Assembly: GCA_930367205.1 (NCBI GenBank)
Contig: OV884009.1
Span: forward strand, 32,249,841 to 32,313,840
DNA: 64,000 nt
Source: Acanthosoma haemorrhoidale
Lineage: Eukaryota; Arthropoda; Insecta; Hemiptera; Acanthosomatidae
Direction: 5' to 3'
Below are positions 58,171-64,000 of the stretch, piece after piece. Position 1 is the stretch's first letter; every line of letters starts with the position of its first letter. The notes beneath the pieces are model-generated. The model was not told the origin of the DNA. It saw nothing but the letters and a program-made list of their open reading frames with translations, and made no database searches. The translations under genes and the position numbers were made by a program.

Positions 58171-59094
58171 ACAGGTTTGGTTGTCGAGGTTACATTTTTT
58201 CGATGTCGAGTTATTGACTAACGATATGGAGCTTCCCTTACGGAACTGTGACCGTTGTTACAATTATAGAACTCACAATTTCACTCAACACTTAAAATGT
58301 AGCATAGACCTTTATTCGGCCGAGCCATTCAATTGTTTCTTCGGATGTTAATTATAAATAACAGTGGGACAAATAACAATATAATAGTTTGACAAGTTTA
58401 TCTTAGGTGGTAGAAACTACTGAGATGTGAACTATCTCGTCTTGTCTATATTAGAATTAAAACTGACTTCTTCAATCATCCTATAATGGCTCATCTTAGA
58501 TTATGTTACAAGTAGAGAAACGCCGGAAATCCCACAGCGGATGTGGATCATTTGGGCATTATTGAGGTCGTTTTGAAGTTTTCGGCTCATCAGTCCTACC
58601 AATGTAAAACCGCTCGACTCATTAACAAGAGATATCGTGCGCCACACGCATCGTTAATACTCCCCCCCCCCCCCCTCTTCGGCCAGTTTACTCGTTCGTG
58701 TTAGTACGTTGAGTACAATAAAGTAATTCTGTGACCTATCAAACGACCCGCATTTGGCGGCCGTAGACCACTCTCTTTTCCATCTGCTCCTCTCATGGTA
58801 CCAATTAATTGCGCATTACTCATATTTCTGGCTCAACACGTGCGTTATTCGAATCCCAACTTCCAGAAACGTGGTTTGTACCCAGTAATACCATGTACGG
58901 TGCAATTTAATGTCCTCATCACTGATCTAATCGCCACAAGATCCAATTGATGATGTAAAACTTACTATTTAACAGTTTATAATCAGTACATGAAAAAACA
59001 AAAAAAAATATATATTTATTGAAAAAATCATTATTAATCGATTAGATACAAAATATTAGTTATTATAGATTATTAACAGCCGAAGAAAAAATTA
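58171..59094. other. No recognised gene; C run
   Basis: A C run of about 14 lies at 58661-58675. I see no frame of note. Confidence 0.45.
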
Positions 59095-59190
59095 CTGGCA
59101 AGCTTTGGTGGTCCAATCCGGGACCTCTCCAATTTCCTTCCGGCACTCGACCAACTAAGCTACCCTACCATAAGTGAAGATCGTTCAAAT
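59095..59190 (-). repeat. SINE-A (tRNA-derived) copy
   Basis: On the minus strand: AGGGTAGCTTAGTTGGTCGA (A box), then GGTCCCGGATTGGACC (degraded B box) and GCCAGTAATTTTTTC. The same order and the upstream TCTTCACTTATGG occur in the copy at 36705-36790. Confidence 0.6.
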
Positions 59191-59382
59191 ATGAACCCTC
59201 CTTGGATAAACTCAAGCGAGGACGATACGCATTGTACCCGATGGGCCCAGATGCAGAAAGCGGGAACTTGGAGTCACCCTCCGTTAAGTGAATTCCCTAA
59301 ATTTCTCATTAAAAAAGCAATAAGTTTTCGATCAACACAAGCAACATACGCCTTAAATTTTATTTAAAAAAAATAATAACTT

Positions 59383-59962
59383 CTTTATTTTGCTTAAACT
59401 ACACTCTGCCTTATTAGCCAATAAGTATTGAGATAAATGCTCTCATTTATACCATATTTACAATTAATCATTCACTAGCTCATTCATACATTACAAACAG
59501 CCCAGAGGCCTTCCATATCCACATGGTTGTCACCTCCCTCGCATGCGAAAGAAAAAGAAGAGTCTTGGGAAGTCTCCCATGCTCCTCCGTCAGCCGCGTC
59601 ACTGGATACGAGTCCGTGGAAGCTGACGATGAGCGCGAGAGCCACATACACTCAGGGCAAGATAGGGGAAACTGGCTATTGCCAGAACTCCCACTGTCAC
59701 GCATTTATAGGAGGTCACGAGGCCACTGCCGTTTCAGTCTCCGAGGAGGATTATAGGGATGAGTGGTGCATTGCAATGACTGTGCTACAGGATTAGGGTG
59801 GTTGGATAGATTACTATGGAATTTCATGAACTTGGAAGGGATGAGTTCAAGAATGTAAGGTATATTAAGATCGTTATGAAGGGTTTTAATAAGGGGCATT
59901 TAATGTTGTTCTCAGGACTTTTGATTGAAAGGATTGGATACGCTTTATGTTCGACTTTTCGA
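59383..59962 (-). mobile_element. J1 retrotransposon, 3' copy with RT end
   Basis: This minus-strand copy runs from coding sequence (about 59962) to the family end AATAAAGAAGTT. It has a deletion that removes the codons before KTLHNDL: the family word GTTGCTGACGTAA is missing after GGGTTTT at about 59887. Small plus frames over it (59523-59756, 59527-59796) are antisense shadows. Confidence 0.85.
59705..59899 (-). pseudogene. J1 reverse transcriptase C-terminus
   Basis: The frame is uninterrupted from MPLIKTLHNDLNIPYILELI through PSKFMKFHSNLSNHPNPVAQ and CTTHPYNPPRRLKRQWPRDLL to the family stop. Compared with 20258-20503, the residues before KTLHND are lost, and MPLI comes from the sequence across the deletion. 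The ATG is not the ancestral start. It is a retrotransposon relic with no own promoter visible. Confidence 0.8.
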
Positions 59963-60250
59963 ACATATCTTATCGAACTTATCGAAAAGTCAAACGCCTT
60001 AAATTAAGCCATTTACCTGAACACAAAAATCATTGCCAAGCTCTAGGCAGTACACAAAAACTCAAGAGATACAACCTAACAACACCTAGACATTCCACAA
60101 ATAGATTTCAGCGCATTGTTTCTTCTCTGCAGCATTTGTATTTTCCATCCTGTAACTTGCTTACTTACATCCGATTTAAAACTGAAATCACGACTTACCG
60201 GGAAGCAAATATAAAATATGGCCAACACTCCCCACAGACTATCTGACATC
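59963..60250 (+). other. Unrecognised 99-codon frame
   Basis: The frame 59947-60246 begins inside the J1 copy, so its start is not real. From about 59993 it reads LKLSHLPEHKNHCQALGS, then RYNLTTPRHSTNRFQRIVSS and YIRFKTEITTYREANIKYG. The basic, His/Arg-rich pattern could be the C-terminal tail of another LINE pol protein. I cannot identify it. A short inverted pair (GACTTTTCGA, TCGAAAAGTC) sits at 59954-59992. Confidence 0.25.
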
Positions 60251-61297
60251 AAGTTGACCAGCGGTTTTTGTTATCTGTGTGATTCTGTTGTAACCGCATT
60301 ATTCAGATTATGTAATCCAGTTGGGTGTAAAATCAAGTTGTCTACCAAGATGTCATACATCATTACAACTCGCTGATGTTTACATAGTTGTTCTTAACAT
60401 TATAAAAAGCACAAAACGCAGTAACAAATCTCTTTCCAAGCGTTGTAAAATAATAATAAAATTTAAATAATTAAAAAATCGTTGTTTTAAAATCAAAATA
60501 GGAAAGTGACCATTATTGGGCTTCAGTAGTAGTTGACACCCTAAAATAAAACAAAGAATATCCAGTTGTACATGCATTGGATTATCAAGATTATATAGTA
60601 AACATGAATACTTTATATGTGTCCAATCGGGAAGGGACAGAAGTTGCCTATGGATAACGCTTGTAAAGGGGAAGAGATAAATCTTGGGAGACGTTCCATC
60701 AACGTCAGAGTAGGTGCCGATACAAGGGCACTGAGACGCCGAGATTGGCAAATGGTCCCTTCCAGAGGGCCGATAAGGGTTGGGTATTTGATGGTGGTGG
60801 GTATCAGGTGCCTTCACTGATGCCGGCAATAACAGGAGATTCCCCGACAGCCGGCGATATCAGCTGATAAAAAAAGGAGGAGGCAACAGGTTGCAGGGAG
60901 TAGGACGGGGAGGAGGGGGCTATTGGAAAACCATTAGGCGAGGGGAGCCGCTCACGGGGAAAATGCCCCTCTTTTTTCTGTCATTGCCAATCCAAATCGG
61001 ATTCCGCTATCTTCAAACAGAGCCGGGGCTACCCTTGTTTACCAAATACCCACCCCTTCCGTACTGTTTGTTCTGAACGCCCCACGTCAACATACTACTT
61101 CAGTTTTTTTTATATGTCCTTTTCATAAAACGACACTGATGGCAGATAACCCACCTCCCATTCCCTATTGTCTTATTGTGGATCTCCCTGTTACCTTTGG
61201 CCCGCCTTGTTTTCATAACATGATCTTTTAAATTGGTGTTTTACGCCATTATGTGATTAAAATGTGGATCAGAAAAGGTGGACTTTAATTATTTATA
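60251..61297. other. No recognised feature
   Basis: The frames at 60380-60829 (149 codons, minus) and 60617-60820 (plus) overlap and show no domain, and the long one is probably chance. I see no shared repeat. Confidence 0.35.
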
Positions 61298-61510
61298 ATA
61301 ATAATACAATCTTTATTGCTATAAAATTACAATCTGCCTTTTATTGGACAATAAGTAACTGTGATCAGTGTTCTCATTCATACTATATTTACAGTTCCTC
61401 ATTAACTTAACTCAAACAGCCTAGAGACCTCCCAAATCACCTTGCATGCGAAAGAGGAAGCGGAGTCTTGGGATGTCCCCCACGCTCCTTAATCAGCTGC
61501 GTCACCGGAT
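61298..61510 (-). mobile_element. J1 3' end copy
   Basis: This minus-strand UTR copy runs from ATCCGGTGACGCAGC to AATAAAGATTGT. Its 5' truncation (at GGAT, 61510) falls within two bases of that of the J1-tRNA chimera. No clear target-site duplication was found. Confidence 0.78.
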
Positions 61511-64000
61511 GGTTAATTAAGACATTAAATTCACTTTTCATCAATATACATGAAGCCGCCATTTTTTGCAAAACCACCTTGACCACTATAGTCACCATTG
61601 TGTTTATACAACATTGTGTGTTAAGTTAAGTTAAGTGACTTGAATTTAAAATTTGAGAACTTTGGTCGATGAAATAAATGAATAAAACGAGGTCTTCAGT
61701 AATTTAATTTTCTTTGAGTAATAGTACACAAAGAGAAACGCTCTGTGATAAATAAAGAAAAACCATAACTTAATAAAATCTAAAAAAAAAAGTGTTGAAG
61801 GCGTAAAAACTAAACTTTCTTAGAGCAGGGTAATGCTCGCACTTCAGTCAAAACGGCCGTTCCATTTGCCTCATTCACTCAGTAGTTGCATATTGATATA
61901 CGCACCAGCCATAGATAATCATTGATCGGGTCGTTCCGTAACGTCGGAATAACCTTACTCTTATAAAACCCTCTACGGTGTCACAATAAGATAGGCTGCC
62001 GAAAGCGCCTGCGAATAAGAACCACTTTTGGGAAGACAGAAATAAGATGTTATCTATTTAATTTTTTCATTCCTCTTTCAAATGGCAATGCCCTAAGATT
62101 GTCATTTGTTAAATAGTAGTTCGAATGAGATCCAGATACGTTCAATTTAATGTAAATGATATAAACCTGCGCGAATATATTTATTGGGATATCGGTTTAG
62201 GTTGATGAAAGAAACTTGTTAGATTTCCATTAAGTATATTTATAGCCGACATTTCGATTATGAGACGGTTAGAGATTGTAAGAGCTGTTCCATGTGCTTT
62301 GCTGCGCATACTTTACCCCTATTATCTGACTACATCATACCTCATGCTGACATACGTGATATGACGAAACGTCCATTATGAATTTGATGAAAGTATTACA
62401 TCCTTCCGATCCCCCAAAAAATGCCTCCACTCAAATCTGAACTTTGAATTTTAAGTATCGTAAATCGTTAATTTTATTCCTATTCAAGTATTTTTTTCCA
62501 TAAACTTCAAGTCTTGTTGCTGTTTATACATTAAAATATCAAATTAAAAATCTATTTCTACATAAAAACCTAAACATTTCGGAAAAAATGTACTACCTTC
62601 ATTTATGGCTTAGACAATTCGTACATTACACGTGGCAAAAAAATTTGATTTCTGAAATGTCACCGCTTCTGAGAGGTCAAGGGGAAAAATCCTCAGGGGT
62701 GAATAACAAAATGAAAAAAAAAATTTCCCTCCTAGATGTACGTCAACCTCTGAGCTATAATCCGATTTTGCTGTTTTGACAAGAAGCCGTTTGTTACAAA
62801 AAAAGTACTGAAAAAAACAAAACATGTTGAACGTATCCGAGACAAACTCAGGTACACCCCCTGAGGCAGTTGCGGGATCTGACACAAGTTTTGATTTTTC
62901 TTTTGTTTACTTTTTCCTCTCCACTTGTTTGTTTAAACTGGGCAAAAACAATTATTGACCAATAAGTTCATCATATACATGTTTAATGGAAGTATGTTTT
63001 AGTAATAACTTAATAATATGTGTTAGTTTAAAGAGAGAGGAATAATCTCATGGTGGAAAATCACCTTAAGTTAGCAGCAACTTAATAATAAATTTGAATC
63101 TAACCAACGTCAAAATTTATATTACTTTGTAAGCGTGAATTAACGTTCGGTCATTGCTACTATTATAGCTATTGGAGTTATTTCCTATACTACATTGACT
63201 TGATTTAATTTTCTAATAATTTATTTTGGCTAGTAAAAATTTATAATTGAAAAAAAATCAAATCAAATGTTCAATAAGATTCGAATACATTTTTTAAAAA
63301 GTTCCAAGGGAGAAGCTCTACAAAGGAACCTGTATTTCTTCCTTCACGTTCTAGAATATCTGCAGGCTGATGGGTCTCATCTTGCCCTGGTGAACACTAA
63401 AGTATCCACATATGCTATCAAGTAGAAGGAAGGAACTCCTATTGAACTACTTGCCTAGTCCGAACTATATTATTGCTCACATTCAACTTATTTGGCAACG
63501 TGCGAGATGTAAAAATATAGACTCAATTAATTATTTCACTCATTTCCTTATTTAAAAATAGCTATTTAAGATTGTGGTGGAGCGAAAAAATGTGAATGCA
63601 GTTTCGCAGCTTTTACAGTGGTCGGATACACGAATGGTGGAATGGGGTAAGGTATGGGGCAAGGAAGGAAACCAATGGGTCACGTCCCTATACCTGATCC
63701 CACCAATTGACCCTAATATCCTTTACTGGCCAAAACCTAATTTCCTATTGTATGGCTTAATTACTTATACAAACGGGCATAATATATTAGTCCGTGTTAA
63801 GAATTCTCGGTATAAGTCATATCGGTTTTACTGTTAACGTTTGAGCGGAAGTGATATTTGAATACGTGCATATGTATAAACAGGTTTTTTTTATCTCCGT
63901 CATTTTTTAATTAAAATTTTACATTATCAATATTGTTATGATTTGTTTAAATAGCACAGCTACGATTTAGCGACTTTATTAGGACAGTGGGCCACCAATT
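61511..64000. other. No recognised gene
   Basis: AT-rich sequence. The 87-codon frame at 63574-63837 has no domain I recognise. Its segment 63640-63715 (TATGGGGCAAGG..GTCACGTCCCTATA..CCACCAATT) resembles non-coding sequence at 40595-40675, so it is probably a repeat and not a gene. TTAAG repeats a few times at 61622-61636. Confidence 0.4.

Noticed and set aside
60380..60829. 149-codon open frame on the minus strand
   Set aside because: There is no domain, an overlapping frame lies on the other strand, and its residues are spread as in translated random AT-rich DNA.
1..64000. CRISPR array, phage, operon or toxin-antitoxin system
   Set aside because: There are no regularly spaced repeats, no dense coding and no ribosome-binding-site pattern. 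The sequence is eukaryotic and repeat-rich.

Overview
The window looks like repeat-dense, AT-rich intergenic DNA from an arthropod, most likely an insect. The evidence is the repeat content: Jockey-type non-LTR retrotransposons, a mariner-like DNA transposon with a DUF4817-type N-terminus, a DUF4780-like ORF1 relic, tRNA-derived SINEs and an expanded GA microsatellite. I cannot name the species. I see no confident host protein gene, rRNA, intact tRNA or CRISPR array, and nothing with bacterial operon structure. Most open frames longer than 60 codons are chance frames; the meaningful ones are pieces of transposable elements.

Layout. Fourteen copies of one 3'-anchored retrotransposon family (called J1 here) are scattered from 1.9 to 61.5 kb, four on + and ten on -. 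They are truncated at the 5' end to different extents. Several carry 11-17 bp target-site duplications, and the longest reach back into the C-terminal part of a Jockey-type reverse transcriptase. A second Jockey-like family (J2) occurs at 2.3, 6.7-7.3, 22.2-23.1 and 44.75 kb, with two isolated 3' UTR pieces at 16.1-16.7 kb. Three internally deleted mariner-like elements lie at 4.5-5.4, 34.7-35.6 and 54.3-55.2 kb. Two SINE-like families (SINE-A and SINE-B, my names) are dispersed. A DUF4780-like ORF1 relic lies at 45.8-46.5 kb and a LINE endonuclease relic at 55.3-55.6 kb.

The most unusual structures are three. First, at 31.67-31.93 kb a J1 copy lies between 12-bp target-site duplications, and its 5' end is fused to the reverse complement of a tRNA-Pro 5' half that stops at the anticodon. 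Second, at 39.6-42.2 kb there is a large, very similar inverted repeat with arms of about 440-470 bp. The arms contain hammerhead-like CTGATGA...AAAC motifs and abut a short C-terminal reading frame. This could be a pair of Penelope-like 3' regions facing each other, or another foldback element; a younger J1 copy is nested in the spacer. Third, a 54-bp-arm hairpin at 23.07-23.19 kb directly abuts the 5' end of a J2 copy.

These elements do not form a pathway. The window records repeated insertion, nesting, truncation and internal deletion. Names J1, J2, SINE-A, SINE-B and R3 are local labels, not database names, and all identity statements come from alignment by eye.
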